This document shows, one piece after another, positions 23,437-32,570 of a DNA stretch of 64,000 nt. Both the position numbers and the translations under genes were made by a program. Within the stretch, counting starts at the first letter, position 1, and each line of letters begins with the position of its first letter. The stretch covers positions 62,001-126,000 of the forward strand of contig NZ_JAPEOS010000001.1 in NCBI RefSeq assembly GCF_026340975.1. The letters are read 5' to 3'. The notes under the pieces were generated by a model that was not told the origin of the DNA, made no database searches, and worked only from the letters and a program-made list of their open reading frames with translations. Origin of the DNA: Streptomyces sp. NBC_01214 (lineage in GTDB: Bacteria; Actinomycetota; Actinomycetes; Streptomycetales; Streptomycetaceae).

Positions 23437-24631
23437 GTTCCGCGCCCGGTGGTCGACCCTGGCCGCGGGCATCGACGCCGCCACCCCGGCCGACCGCGAC
23501 CGGGCCGTGGACGCGCTGCGGGCCTTCGCGATCCTCGGCGTGGTCCTCGGCCACTGGTTGGTCACCGCGCTGACCGCACGCGACGGCGGTCTGAGCACGA
23601 CCAGCCCGCTGGTGCACATGCCGTGGCTGGCCCCGGTGTCCTGGGTGTTCCAGACGTTGTCCGTCTTCTTCCTGGTGGGCGGCCATGTCGCCGCTCGCGG
23701 GTACGCGTCGGCGCGCGAGCGCGGCCTCTCGTACGGCGCATGGGCCGGGCAGCGGCTGGGACGACTGTTCCGTCCGGTCGCCGCGGTGCTGGTTCTCTGG
23801 GCGGTCGTCGCGGTCGGGATGCTGATCGGCGGGGCGGAGTTCGCCACCGTCCGTTCGCTGGTCACGCTGGTGCTGTCGCCGCTGTGGTTCCTGCTGGTGT
23901 TCGCCGCGCTCACCGCCGCGACCCCGCTCGTGGCCCGGCTCAGCCCGCTGTGGCCGCTGGCCGTGGTCGCTGCCGTCGACGTGTGGCGCTTCGGGCTGGC
24001 GGGCCCCGAGTGGATCGGCTGGGTCAATGTGGCCGCGGGCTGGCTCGTCCCCTTCACCTTGGGCGCCGCCTGGTCCCGCGGGGCGTTCGCCCGGCGCGAC
24101 CGGGCGCTGCTCCTGCTCGGCGCGGGAGTCCTGGCCACGGCCGCGCTGGTCCTCTGGGGCGGGTACCCGGCGTCGATGGTGGGTGTCCCCGGGGCCGCCG
24201 TCTCGAACCTGAACCCGCCGACGCTGGCGGCGGCCGCCTTCGGGCTGGCCCAGTGCGGGCTGGCGCTCCTGGTGCGCGACCCGCTCGCCCGGGCCATGCG
24301 GCGGCCGACGGCCTGGGCGAAGGTGGCCCTGGTGAACCTCTCCGCCATGACCGTCTTCCTGTGGCACCAGACCGCCATGATGGCCGTCACCGCCCTCGGG
24401 CTGCTGGTCCCGGCCGACCTGCCCGGGCTGCACACGGTGCCCGACTCGGTGGGCTGGATAGCGGCCCGGCTGCTGTGGTTGCCCGTGTTCGCCGCCGCGC
24501 TGTCGCTCTGCTGGGCCGCGTTCCGCATCCACGAACAGGCCACCGGCCGTCCGAAGCCGTCCCGTACCGCCCGTACTGCCGCGGTCCCCCGCCCCAGGAC
24601 GGACCCCGCCGAGGAGATCAACCATGTCTAG
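23429..24631 (+). CDS. Membrane acyltransferase (acyltransferase 3 family)
   Basis: The 400-residue protein has about ten membrane segments and the acyltransferase-3 start: DRDRAVDALRAFAILGVVLGHWLV, with the catalytic His in GHW. Later come the motifs VFFLVGGHVAARGYASARERG and LSAMTVFLWHQTAMMAV. This family moves acetyl or other acyl groups across the membrane to sugars, peptidoglycan or antibiotics. It starts inside the end of the hydrolase gene and ends inside the start of a histidine kinase gene (8-base overlaps), so a single transcript links acyl transfer with two-component sensing. The substrate is not deducible. Confidence 0.88.
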   Translation: MVEFRARWSTLAAGIDAATPADRDRAVDALRAFAILGVVLGHWLVTALTARDGGLSTTSPLVHMPWLAPVSWVFQTLSVFFLVGGHVAARGYASARERGLSYGAWAGQRLGRLFRPVAAVLVLWAVVAVGMLIGGAEFATVRSLVTLVLSPLWFLLVFAALTAATPLVARLSPLWPLAVVAAVDVWRFGLAGPEWIGWVNVAAGWLVPFTLGAAWSRGAFARRDRALLLLGAGVLATAALVLWGGYPASMVGVPGAAVSNLNPPTLAAAAFGLAQCGLALLVRDPLARAMRRPTAWAKVALVNLSAMTVFLWHQTAMMAVTALGLLVPADLPGLHTVPDSVGWIAARLLWLPVFAAALSLCWAAFRIHEQATGRPKPSRTARTAAVPRPRTDPAEEINHV

Positions 24632-25973
24632 GGCCCGCCTTAGCCTGGACGGCGTGAACCAGCAGACCGAGCCACCCGCCGCCGACGTCCGCATCCGCCT
24701 GCCGCGCGGCCTGGCACGGGAGTTGTTCACCCTGCGGCGGGACCCCCTGCCGAAGATGGCGCGGCCGCGCTGGCTGGCCTGGCTGCCGCACGTGGTCCTC
24801 TGCTACGTGGCCATTCCCTGCGGCGTCCTCACCGCGATGCTGATGAACGACCATTACAAGGTGCGCGGTTCGGCACTGGTGGTGCTGTCGCTGCTGACTT
24901 CCGCGTCCATCGTGCTCAGCATGTTCCGGCCGATCGCCGCCTGGTGGCTCGGGCTCCTCACCTCCGGCCTGGTCGCCTGGGCCATCCACGACCACGTCGG
25001 GCAGGGACAGTCGTGGCCCTGGACGCCCGTCGGGCCGTTCACGCTCGCGCCCGTGCTCCTGATGGTCGCCCTGCGGGTGCCGCCCAAGGTGACCGCGTCG
25101 GTCATCGGCATCACGCTCACCCTCAACGGACTGGCCGACATCGTCCTCAGGCCGCCGCAGAGCCAGACCATCATCGGCGGCGTGGTCCTCCTCTTCGGGT
25201 TCGTGGGGATCCTCGGCTACGCCCTGCGGGCCACCCGCCTCACCCGCGGCAAACTCGTCGAGCAGGAGACCCTCACCGAGGAGGAGCGGGCGCGGCGCAC
25301 CCTGCTGGAGGAGCGCAGCCGGATCGCCCGCGAACTGCACGACGTCGTCGCCCACCACATGTCGGTGATCTCCATCCAGGCGCAGGTTGCCCCGCACCTG
25401 GTGGAGAACCCGTCCGAGGAGCTCAAGGAGAATCTGGCCGGCATCCGGGAGAACGCGCTGGAGGCGCTGACGGAGCTGCGGCGGGTGCTGGGCGTGCTGC
25501 GGTCCGAGCGGCCCGACGATCCCGCGAACCCCCATCATCCGCAGCCCACCCTCGGTGAGCTGGACGGCCTCGTGGACAACGTGCGGGGGGCGGGTCTGGA
25601 CGTCACGACCGAGATCGCGGGGATACGCCGGCCGCTGACCCCGGGCGTGGAGCTCACCGCGTACCGGATCGTGCAGGAGGCGCTGAGCAACGCCCTGCGC
25701 CATGCGCCCGGTTCACGGGTGGAGGTGGGCATCGCGTACGGGCCGCGCGATCTGCACCTGTGCGTCGCGAACAGCGCGCCGACCCGGGCGGCCCCGCCCT
25801 CGCCCGGTGCGGGGCACGGGCTGCTTGGGATGCGGGAGCGGGCAGGCATGCTGGGGGGCGAACTGGCCGCCGGCCCGCGCCCCGACGGGGGGTACGAGGT
25901 GAGCGCCGTACTCCCGATGGATCCGCAGGACCTGTCCGCGGTCCCCGACTCCGAGACGAAGAGGACCCCATGA
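24624..25973 (+). CDS. Two-component sensor histidine kinase (HisKA_3 type), first of two
   Basis: The 449-residue protein has an N-terminal membrane region with about six segments (residues 52-205). A coiled segment (EQETLTEEERARRTLLEER) leads to the dimerisation/phosphoacceptor motif ARELHDVVAHHMSVISI (His239). The ATPase domain shows AYRIVQEALSNALRHAPGS (N-box) and GHGLLGMRERAGMLGGEL (G-box). Kinases of this NarL-linked group sense membrane or envelope signals and phosphorylate the neighbouring LuxR/NarL-type regulator. The stop overlaps the regulator start by 4 bases. The gene also overlaps the acyltransferase gene. Confidence 0.93.
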   Translation: MSRARLSLDGVNQQTEPPAADVRIRLPRGLARELFTLRRDPLPKMARPRWLAWLPHVVLCYVAIPCGVLTAMLMNDHYKVRGSALVVLSLLTSASIVLSMFRPIAAWWLGLLTSGLVAWAIHDHVGQGQSWPWTPVGPFTLAPVLLMVALRVPPKVTASVIGITLTLNGLADIVLRPPQSQTIIGGVVLLFGFVGILGYALRATRLTRGKLVEQETLTEEERARRTLLEERSRIARELHDVVAHHMSVISIQAQVAPHLVENPSEELKENLAGIRENALEALTELRRVLGVLRSERPDDPANPHHPQPTLGELDGLVDNVRGAGLDVTTEIAGIRRPLTPGVELTAYRIVQEALSNALRHAPGSRVEVGIAYGPRDLHLCVANSAPTRAAPPSPGAGHGLLGMRERAGMLGGELAAGPRPDGGYEVSAVLPMDPQDLSAVPDSETKRTP

Positions 25974-26641
25974 GCACCCCGATCAAGGTGATGATCGCCG
26001 ACGACCAGATGATGGTCCGGCAGGGCTTCACCGTGCTTCTCAACGCGCAGCCCGACATAGAGGTCGTGGGGCAGGCCGTGGACGGGGCGGACGCGGTGGC
26101 GAAGGTCGCGGAGCTGGCTCCGGACGTGGTGCTGATGGACATCCGGATGCCGGGAATGGGCGGGATCGAGGCCACCTCCGTCATCACCTCGGTGCCCGAC
26201 GCCGCGGTGAAGGTGCTGGTGCTGACCACCTTCGATCTCGACGAGTACGTGTACGAGGCGCTGCGGGCCGGGGCCTCCGGATTCCTGCTCAAGGACGCGT
26301 CCGCCGACCAGCTCGCCGAGGCGGTGCGGGTGGTGGCGGCCGGCGAGGCGCTGCTCTCGCCGAACATCACGAAGCGGCTGATCACGGAGTTCTCCCGGCT
26401 GGGAGCGCCGCGCGCGCCGTCACGGGCCCGGATCGAGGCGCTGACCGAGCGGGAGACGGAGGTGCTGTCGCTGATCGCCCAGGGCTTGTCCAACGCCGAG
26501 ATCTCGGAGCACTTGGTACTGGCCGAGCAGACGGTGAAGACGCATGTGAGCCGGATCCTGGTGAAGCTGGGTCTGCGGGACCGCACGCAGGCGGCGGTGT
26601 TCGCGTACGAGACGGGTCTCATCCGCCCGACGGGCTATTGA
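25970..26641 (+). CDS. NarL/LuxR-type response regulator, first of two
   Basis: The 223-residue protein has a receiver domain (IKVMIADDQMMVRQGF, phosphoacceptor Asp57 in VVLMDIRMPG, TTFDLDEYVYEAL, Lys in GFLLKDASA). A C-terminal LuxR helix-turn-helix follows (LTERETEVLSLIAQGLSNAEISEHLVLAEQTVKTHVSRIL). It receives phosphate from the overlapping kinase and binds promoters. It is very similar to the second regulator in this cluster, for example DEYVYEALRAGASGFLLKDAS against DEYVYQALRAGASGFLLKDAS. Targets are unknown; the surrounding operon and the downstream kinase gene are candidates. Confidence 0.94.
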   Translation: MSTPIKVMIADDQMMVRQGFTVLLNAQPDIEVVGQAVDGADAVAKVAELAPDVVLMDIRMPGMGGIEATSVITSVPDAAVKVLVLTTFDLDEYVYEALRAGASGFLLKDASADQLAEAVRVVAAGEALLSPNITKRLITEFSRLGAPRAPSRARIEALTERETEVLSLIAQGLSNAEISEHLVLAEQTVKTHVSRILVKLGLRDRTQAAVFAYETGLIRPTGY

Positions 26642-26730
26642 GTGGACCCTCGTAGTACTTGAGAGGGACCCCGGGAAATCCCCATCAGCGGCGACGCGGA
26701 CGAGGCCGGTACGGACCTACGGTGGTGTGT

Positions 26731-28068
26731 ATGACCGAGACGACCACCGGGGGAACATCCCGGGCACCTGAGTTCCGACTGGCATCTGAGGTGATCGCGA
26801 CCCTTCGCCGGGACCTCGTCACCGATGCCTTGGCCTACCGGCCGCTGCCCCTGGCGGAGACCTCCGGGCGTTTCGTGCGCCGACTTCCCGGGGTGCTGCG
26901 CCGGTACGCGCCCTGGCGGCGGCATGCGGCGGTGGCGATCCTGGCCTTCCTCGTCGGGCTGACCGCGCTCAACACGCAGTTGGCCGCCTGGGGCGACCTG
27001 AGACCGATCGCGATGGCGATGCTGACCGCGGCCCCGGTCCTGATGACGCTGGTGCGGCCGGTCGGCGCATGGTGGGCGGCCATCGCGATGACGGTGGTGA
27101 CGGCCGGCATCGACACTGGCTACAACTGGCCCTGGACCGAAAGCAGTTTCCTCGCGTACATCCTGGTCATGTTCCTCGTCACGCTGCGGACCGGGCCGCG
27201 GTTGGCGGCCTGGATGTGGACGCTCACCCTGGTGCTGGGATCCGCACTCTCCGTGATGTTCAGCGGCCACTGGGGGTCGAACCTGCCCGAGATGGCGGTG
27301 GCCTCGGCCTTCGCCCTGGTGATTGCCAGCAGTATCCGGATACGCCGTGATGCCCGGGCCGAGGTGAGCGCGCAGCAGGAGGTCACGGCCGTCGAGCGGG
27401 ACAAGCGGACGCTGTTGGAGGAGCGGACCACGATCGCGCGGGAGCTGCACGATGTGGTGGCCCACCACATGTCGGTGGTGGCGATCCAGGCGGAGGCCGC
27501 GCCGTACCGGGTGAAGAACCCGCCGCCGGAGCTGGAGGCGGCGTTCGTCACCATCCGGGAGAACGCGGTGGCGGCCCTGACGGAGCTGCGGCGGGTATTG
27601 GGCGTGGTGCGCTCCGCGGACTACGAGGCCCCGGACGCCCCGCAGCCGACGCTGGCCTCGCTGGAGGGGCTGCTGGCCAATGTGCGGGACGCCGGCCTGA
27701 GCGTGGAGAAGACGATCACGGGCTCGGTGCGGGAGCTGCCGCAGGGCGTGGAACTGTCGGCGTACCGCATCGTCCAGGAGGCCCTCAGCAACACGCTGCG
27801 GCACGCGCCGGGGGCTGCGGCCGAGGTGGAGGTCTCGTACGTGCTGGGCGGCCTGGGCCTACGGATCGTCAACGACCGGGCGACCGGGGACGCGCGGCCC
27901 TCGGCGGGGGCCGGGCACGGAATCACCGGCATGCGGGAGCGGGTGGCCATGCTGGAGGGTGAGATGACGGCCGGCCGGACGGCGGCGGGCGGGTACGAGG
28001 TGGCGGTGTTCATACCGGTGCCCCACCGTGCTGAGCCGGCGCCGGAAGCGCGGGAGGGGACGGTATGA
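26731..28068 (+). CDS. Two-component sensor histidine kinase (HisKA_3 type), second of two
   Basis: The 445-residue protein starts at ATG 26731. About six membrane segments lie between residues 66 and 203. The phosphoacceptor motif IARELHDVVAHHMSVVAI holds His240. ATPase motifs are AYRIVQEALSNTLRHAPG and GHGITGMRERVAMLEGEM. The catalytic half is closely related to the first kinase, while the membrane half differs (YNWPWTESSFLAYILVMFL). This suggests duplication followed by change in the sensed signal. Ninety bases separate it from the first regulator, so it may have its own promoter. It overlaps its own regulator by 4 bases. Confidence 0.92.
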   Translation: MTETTTGGTSRAPEFRLASEVIATLRRDLVTDALAYRPLPLAETSGRFVRRLPGVLRRYAPWRRHAAVAILAFLVGLTALNTQLAAWGDLRPIAMAMLTAAPVLMTLVRPVGAWWAAIAMTVVTAGIDTGYNWPWTESSFLAYILVMFLVTLRTGPRLAAWMWTLTLVLGSALSVMFSGHWGSNLPEMAVASAFALVIASSIRIRRDARAEVSAQQEVTAVERDKRTLLEERTTIARELHDVVAHHMSVVAIQAEAAPYRVKNPPPELEAAFVTIRENAVAALTELRRVLGVVRSADYEAPDAPQPTLASLEGLLANVRDAGLSVEKTITGSVRELPQGVELSAYRIVQEALSNTLRHAPGAAAEVEVSYVLGGLGLRIVNDRATGDARPSAGAGHGITGMRERVAMLEGEMTAGRTAAGGYEVAVFIPVPHRAEPAPEAREGTV

Positions 28069-28724
28069 CGATCAGGGTCTTGATCGTCGACGACCAGGTG
28101 ATGGTGCGCGAGGGGTTCTCCGTTCTGCTGAACGCGATGGACGGCATCGAGGTGGTCGGCGAGGCGGTCGACGGCCGGGAGGCCATCGAGCAGGTGTCGG
28201 CGCTGCGGCCGGACGTGGTGCTGATGGACATCCGGATGCCGCGGATGAACGGGCTGGAGGCCACTCGGGAGATCGTGGCCGCCGACACGGACGCGAAGGT
28301 GCTGGTCCTGACGACCTTCGACCTCGACGAGTACGTGTACCAGGCGCTGCGGGCCGGGGCCTCCGGGTTCCTGCTCAAGGACGCGTCGGCCCGTCAGCTG
28401 GCCGACGGGGTACGGGTGGTGGCGGCCGGCGAGGCCCTGCTGGCGCCCTCGGTGACCAAGCGGCTGATCGTGGAGTTCTCGAAGATCTCCCAGGCCCGCA
28501 AGCTGGCGGACCCGGCGAGTACGGGGGAGCTGACGGAGCGGGAGACGGAGGTGCTGGTACTGATCGCGCAGGGACTGTCCAATGCGGAGATAGCCGACCG
28601 GCTGGTCGTCGCCGAGTCCACCATCAAGACCCATGTGAGCCGGATCCTGGTGAAGCTGGGCCTGCGGGACCGGACACAGGCGGCCGTGTACGCGTACGAG
28701 ACCCGCTTGGTGACACCCGCCTGA
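28065..28724 (+). CDS. NarL/LuxR-type response regulator, second of two
   Basis: A 219-residue receiver plus LuxR DNA-binding protein (IRVLIVDDQVMVREGF, Asp55 in VVLMDIRMPR, LTERETEVLVLIAQGLSNAEIADRLVVAESTIKTHVSRIL). The recognition helix region VAESTIKTHVS differs from LAEQTVKTHVS in the first regulator, so targets may overlap but need not be the same. It starts inside the end of its kinase gene. The next gene, a P450, starts 29 bases downstream and may be part of the same transcript. Confidence 0.94.
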   Translation: MTIRVLIVDDQVMVREGFSVLLNAMDGIEVVGEAVDGREAIEQVSALRPDVVLMDIRMPRMNGLEATREIVAADTDAKVLVLTTFDLDEYVYQALRAGASGFLLKDASARQLADGVRVVAAGEALLAPSVTKRLIVEFSKISQARKLADPASTGELTERETEVLVLIAQGLSNAEIADRLVVAESTIKTHVSRILVKLGLRDRTQAAVYAYETRLVTPA

Positions 28725-28753
28725 TCGGGCTCGGCTGCGTTTAGGGTGCAGGG

Positions 28754-29962
28754 ATGGGTTTTGATCCGTGGGATGCCGCGTTCGTCGCCGATCCGTATCC
28801 GGCGTACCGGGAGTTGCGGGAGCAGGGGCGGGCCGTGTGGTGGGAGGCCACCGGGCAGTGGCTGGTGCCGCACTACGCCGACGTGAGTGCGCTGCTGCGG
28901 GACCGGCGGCTGGGGCGGACCTACCTCCACCGGTTCTCGCACGAGGAGTTCGGCCGCGAGGCGCCGCCGCCGGAGCACGAGCCCTTCCACGTGCTCAACG
29001 GCAACGGCCTGCTGGACCTGGAGGATCCCGCGCACGCGCGGGTGCGCAGGCTGGTGGCGAAGGCCTTCACCCCGCGGACGGTGGAGCGCCTCGTGCCCGC
29101 GGTGCAGCGGCTGGCCGGGGAGTTGGTGGGGCGGCTGCGTGCGGACGGGGGCGGGGATCTGCTCACCGTCGTCGCCGAGCCGCTTCCGGTGGCGGTGATC
29201 GCGGAGCTGCTGGGCGTGCCCGAGGTGGACCGCGGATTGCTGCGGCCCTGGTCGGCGGACATCTGCGGGATGTTCGAGCTCCGGCCCGACGAGGAGACGG
29301 CGCAGCGCGCGGTGCGGGCGAGCGTCGAGTTCAGCGCCTACCTCCGGGGGCTGATCGCCGAGCGGCGGAGCCGCCCCGGGGAGGATTTGATCTCCGGGCT
29401 GATCGCCGCCCACGATGAGGAGGGGCGGCTCAGCGAGCAGGAGATGATCTCCACCTGTGTGCTCCTGCTGAACGCCGGGCACGAGGCCACCGTCAACACG
29501 ACCGTCAACGGGTGGTGGGCGCTGTTCCGCAACCCCGCGCAGCTCGCCGCGCTCCGTGCGGGCCACGATCCCGAAAAGTTGTCCACAGCTGTGGATGAAC
29601 TCATGCGCTACGACACTCCCCTCCAGATGTTCGAACGCTGGGTGCTCGACGACATCCGGATCGGTGACACCGTCATCCCCCGCGGGGCGGAGGTCGCACT
29701 GCTCTTCGGGTCCGCGAACCGGGATCCCGCGCGCTTCGACGATCCCGACGCGCTGGACCTCGTACGGGCCGACAATCCGCACCTGACGTTCGGGGCCGGG
29801 ATCCACTACTGCCTCGGCGCGCCCCTGGCGCGGCGGGAGTTGGAGGCTTCCTTCGGGGCGCTCCTGGCGGACGGAGTCCCGCCGCTGCGGCTCGTCGAGG
29901 AGCCCCAGTGGCGGGACGGGTACGTCATCCGGGGGCTGGAGCAACTGCTGGTGGAGTTCTAG
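28754..29962 (+). CDS. Cytochrome P450
   Basis: The 402-residue soluble P450 carries all the core motifs: the I-helix oxygen-activation site AGHEATVN (241-248), the ExxR in VDELMRY (Glu282, Arg285), and the haem loop FGAGIHYCLGAPLAR with Cys353 as the iron ligand. It lacks a membrane anchor, as is usual in bacteria, and needs ferredoxin and reductase partners that are not encoded here. The substrate is unknown. It lies 29 bases after the second response regulator. The stop codon overlaps, tail to tail, the stop of the ABC permease gene on the other strand. Confidence 0.95.
   Translation: MGFDPWDAAFVADPYPAYRELREQGRAVWWEATGQWLVPHYADVSALLRDRRLGRTYLHRFSHEEFGREAPPPEHEPFHVLNGNGLLDLEDPAHARVRRLVAKAFTPRTVERLVPAVQRLAGELVGRLRADGGGDLLTVVAEPLPVAVIAELLGVPEVDRGLLRPWSADICGMFELRPDEETAQRAVRASVEFSAYLRGLIAERRSRPGEDLISGLIAAHDEEGRLSEQEMISTCVLLLNAGHEATVNTTVNGWWALFRNPAQLAALRAGHDPEKLSTAVDELMRYDTPLQMFERWVLDDIRIGDTVIPRGAEVALLFGSANRDPARFDDPDALDLVRADNPHLTFGAGIHYCLGAPLARRELEASFGALLADGVPPLRLVEEPQWRDGYVIRGLEQLLVEF
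29579..29598. other. DnaA-box-like pair inside the P450 gene
   Basis: TTGTCCACA (29579-29587) is identical to the DnaA box preferred in Streptomyces. It is followed after two bases by TGTGGATGA, an inverted near-match. The central 14 bases form a perfect palindrome. The bases also encode the conserved KLSTAVDEL helix of the P450, so this may be chance. Confidence 0.3.
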
Positions 29963-31596
29963 GCGATCATGTCGCGGCGGCGCAGGGCGCCGAGGCCCGC
30001 CGCCGTCAGGGCCACCGCCAGCACGGTCAGGACCAGCAGCGGCGCCGGGTCCAGGGCCTGCGCTCCCGGGAGCCGGGGCAGGTGGGCGAAGGGCGAGAGG
30101 TTCAGGGCGGCCTGCGGGAGGTTCAGCGCCGGGCCGATCCAGCCCAGGGCCAGCGCACCTCCGGCCACCGCCCAGGCGGCCGCCGCGTACTGCGGGACCG
30201 CGCCGTACAGCAGCGCCGCCAGGGCTCCGATCAGCCACACCGCCGGGAGCTGGGCGAGCGCGGCGCCGATCGCCGCACCCGGCTCCCGGCCGTGCCCGAG
30301 GCCGAGACCGAGGCCCGCCAGCAGCAGGATCACCGCCGAACCGCCGAAGGCCACCGCCAGGTGGCCGCCGGCCCAGCGCAGCCGGCCGACCGCGTTCGCG
30401 AGCAGCGGCTCCGCGCGTCGGCCCGACTCCTCGCCACTCAGGCGGAGCACGCAGGAGACTGCGTACAGGGCGGCGACCATGCCGAACATGCCGGCCATCG
30501 TGGCGAGGAAGGCGTCGGTGAGCGCCTCCTGCGCACCCTGCGCGACCTGCGCGCCCGCCCCACCCGCCCCGCCGGTCCCGCCCTGCCCGCCCTGCCCGCC
30601 CATCCGCTCGATGATCTCGCGGGTCCGGTCGTTGTCGCCGACCAGGTCCGCGGCGCCGTCCGCCATCCCGCCGAAGACGACACCGGCGACCAGGAAGCCC
30701 GCGCCCCAGCCCAGTACGCTGCCGCGCTGTAGCCGCCAGGCCAGCGCACCCGCCGTGCCCAGGCGCCCCTCGGCCGGCCCCGGCCGCGACGACAGGAAGC
30801 TCATGCCCAGGTCACGACGCCCGGCCAGGGCGTACGCGGCGCCCGCCTGCACCGTGACGGCGGCGGCGAACAGGAGGAGCACCCACCAGCGTTCGGCGGC
30901 GAAGGCCCGTACGTTCTCCACCCAGCCGAGCGGCGAGGCCCAGGTCAGGGGCGACCGGCCGCCCCCCGTACCGGCGTCGCCCGCGGCCTTCAGGACGAAG
31001 GCGGCGCCGAGCACGGTCGCCGCGATCCCCTTGGCGGCACGGGCGCTCTCGGTCAGCTGGGCGGCGATGGCGGCCGTGCAGGCGAAGAACGTCCCGGTGG
31101 CCGCGACGGCCAGGCCGAGAGCGACCGCGCCCGGCGCGCCCTGCCCCGCGAGACCACCCGCCACGAGCAGGGCGACGCAGGCGTTGGCCACGAGGGCGGT
31201 GAGCAGGGCGGCGGTCAGCGGGGCACGCCGCCCCACCATCGCGGCGGAAAGCAGCTCCTGACGGCCCGTCTCCTCCTCCTCACGGGTGTGCCGCACGACG
31301 ATGATCAGGCTCATGGCGGCCGCGAGGACGGCGGCGTAGACGCCGCCGCGCCAGGCGGTCAGGGCGCCGAGCGAATCACCGAAGACCGGTCCGTACAGGG
31401 CGCGCATCGAGCTGTTGGCGTTCATCGAAGCGGCGGCCCGGGCGCGTTCGGCGGCGGTGGCGTACACACTGCCCAGCGAGCCGGGCATGCCCACGACCAT
31501 GAGCGTGGTGACCAGGGTCCACACCGGCACCATCACGCGGTCGCGGCGCAGGGCGAGCCGCAGCAGCGCCCCGGTACCGGCCAGTTGGCTCTTCAT
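29959..31596 (-). CDS. ABC-2 type exporter permease
   Basis: The 545-residue protein starts at ATG 31596, overlapping the ATPase stop by 4 bases. It has about twelve membrane segments in two similar halves, each preceded by a TESARAAKG- or [17 protein letters not shown] cytoplasmic loop ([21 protein letters not shown] and [20 protein letters not shown]). This double-length single permease is typical of Streptomyces antibiotic or drug exporters fed by one ATPase. A Gly/Gln-rich insertion ([20 protein letters not shown]) lies near residue 335. With the divergent GbsR-like repressor it forms a regulated export unit. The substrate is unknown. Confidence 0.88.
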   Translation of the reverse strand: MKSQLAGTGALLRLALRRDRVMVPVWTLVTTLMVVGMPGSLGSVYATAAERARAAASMNANSSMRALYGPVFGDSLGALTAWRGGVYAAVLAAAMSLIIVVRHTREEEETGRQELLSAAMVGRRAPLTAALLTALVANACVALLVAGGLAGQGAPGAVALGLAVAATGTFFACTAAIAAQLTESARAAKGIAATVLGAAFVLKAAGDAGTGGGRSPLTWASPLGWVENVRAFAAERWWVLLLFAAAVTVQAGAAYALAGRRDLGMSFLSSRPGPAEGRLGTAGALAWRLQRGSVLGWGAGFLVAGVVFGGMADGAADLVGDNDRTREIIERMGGQGGQGGTGGAGGAGAQVAQGAQEALTDAFLATMAGMFGMVAALYAVSCVLRLSGEESGRRAEPLLANAVGRLRWAGGHLAVAFGGSAVILLLAGLGLGLGHGREPGAAIGAALAQLPAVWLIGALAALLYGAVPQYAAAAWAVAGGALALGWIGPALNLPQAALNLSPFAHLPRLPGAQALDPAPLLVLTVLAVALTAAGLGALRRRDMIA

Positions 31597-32486
31597 CGGG
31601 ACGCCCCTTCGGTGTAGTGGCGAAGGAAGAGCTCCTCGAGGGTGGGCGGGGTCGAGGTCAGCGACCGCACCCCCGACGCGGTGAGGGAGCGGAGTACCGC
31701 GTCCAACTTGTCGGTGTCGGCCTGGAGGCGGACCTTCAGCCCCTGCACGTGGACGTCGTACACGCCCGGCAGGTGTGCGAGGCCGTTCGGCGGACCGGCC
31801 AGCTCGGCGCTGATCGACGTACGGGTGAGGTGGCGGAGTTCGACGAGGGTGCCGGTCTCCACCGTGCGGCCGTTGCGGATGATGCTGACCCGGTCGCAGA
31901 GGGCCTCGACCTCGCTGAGGATGTGCGAGCTGAGCAGGATGGTGCGCCCGGCGGCGCGCGCCTCGCTGACGCAGTCCTGGAAGACCTCCTCCATCAGCGG
32001 GTCGAGGCCGGAGGTGGGCTCGTCGAGGACGAGCAGTTCGACGTCGGAGGCGAAGGCGGCGACGAGGGCGACCTTCTGCCTGTTGCCCTTGGAGTACGTA
32101 CGCCCCTTCTTGGTGGGGTCCAGCTCGAACCGCTCGACGAGCTCGGCGCGCCGGGTCCGGTCGAGGCCGCCCCGGAGGCGTCCGTAGAGGTCTATGACCT
32201 CGCCGCCGGAGAGGTTGCGCCACAGGGTGACGTCTCCGGGGACGTAGGCGACGCGGCGGTGGAGGGCGACCGCGTCGGCCCAGGGGTCGCCGCCGAGGAG
32301 CTCGGCGGTGCCGGAGTCGGCCCGCAGCAGGCCCAGCAGGACCCGGATGGTGGTGGACTTGCCGGCGCCGTTGGGGCCGAGGAAGCCGTGGACCTCGCCG
32401 GTGGTGACCGAGAGGTCGAGTCCGTCCAGGGCGCGGGTACGGCCGAATGCCTTGTGGAGGCCGGCAACGCTGATTGCCTTCGTCAT
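31593..32486 (-). CDS. ABC transporter ATP-binding protein
   Basis: A 297-residue ATPase with Walker [19 protein letters not shown] (residues 36-53), the signature-type helix [17 protein letters not shown], Walker [15 protein letters not shown] and the switch histidine in [13 protein letters not shown]. The C-terminal 80 residues are the extra domain of drug-exporter ATPases of the DrrA-like group. It energises the overlapping permease. It is transcribed away from the GbsR/MarR-type gene, with a 22-bp palindrome in the shared 72-84-base promoter region. In the signature the usual LSGGQ is SKGNR, normal for this subfamily. Confidence 0.92.
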   Translation of the reverse strand: MTKAISVAGLHKAFGRTRALDGLDLSVTTGEVHGFLGPNGAGKSTTIRVLLGLLRADSGTAELLGGDPWADAVALHRRVAYVPGDVTLWRNLSGGEVIDLYGRLRGGLDRTRRAELVERFELDPTKKGRTYSKGNRQKVALVAAFASDVELLVLDEPTSGLDPLMEEVFQDCVSEARAAGRTILLSSHILSEVEALCDRVSIIRNGRTVETGTLVELRHLTRTSISAELAGPPNGLAHLPGVYDVHVQGLKVRLQADTDKLDAVLRSLTASGVRSLTSTPPTLEELFLRHYTEGASR

Positions 32487-32503
32487 GTTTCCGAACGTAC
32501 GCT

Positions 32504-32525
32504 AGCTTCACAAATTTGTGAAGCT
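32504..32525. promoter_or_regulatory. Perfect 22-bp palindrome, operator between ABC exporter and its regulator
   Basis: AGCTTCACAAATTTGTGAAGCT is a perfect palindrome centred between the divergent ABC ATPase and GbsR/MarR-like genes, 18 bases from the ATPase start. Its AT-rich core stands out in the GC-rich surroundings. It is the obvious site for the regulator to control both promoters. Confidence 0.75.
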
Positions 32526-32570
32526 TGAGAATCTCAGGAATCGCGTAAAGTCAGGAGGGTGGCAGATGAC

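Noticed and set aside
22294..24621. A 775-codon minus-strand frame
   Set aside because: Antisense to the DUF1023 hydrolase and acyltransferase genes, whose motifs and overlaps are clear; high-GC codon bias explains the open antisense frame.
29959..29962. Regulatory meaning of the shared tail-to-tail stop codons of P450 and permease
   Set aside because: CTAG is self-complementary, so the overlapping stops need no special explanation; convergent overlap is common in dense genomes.
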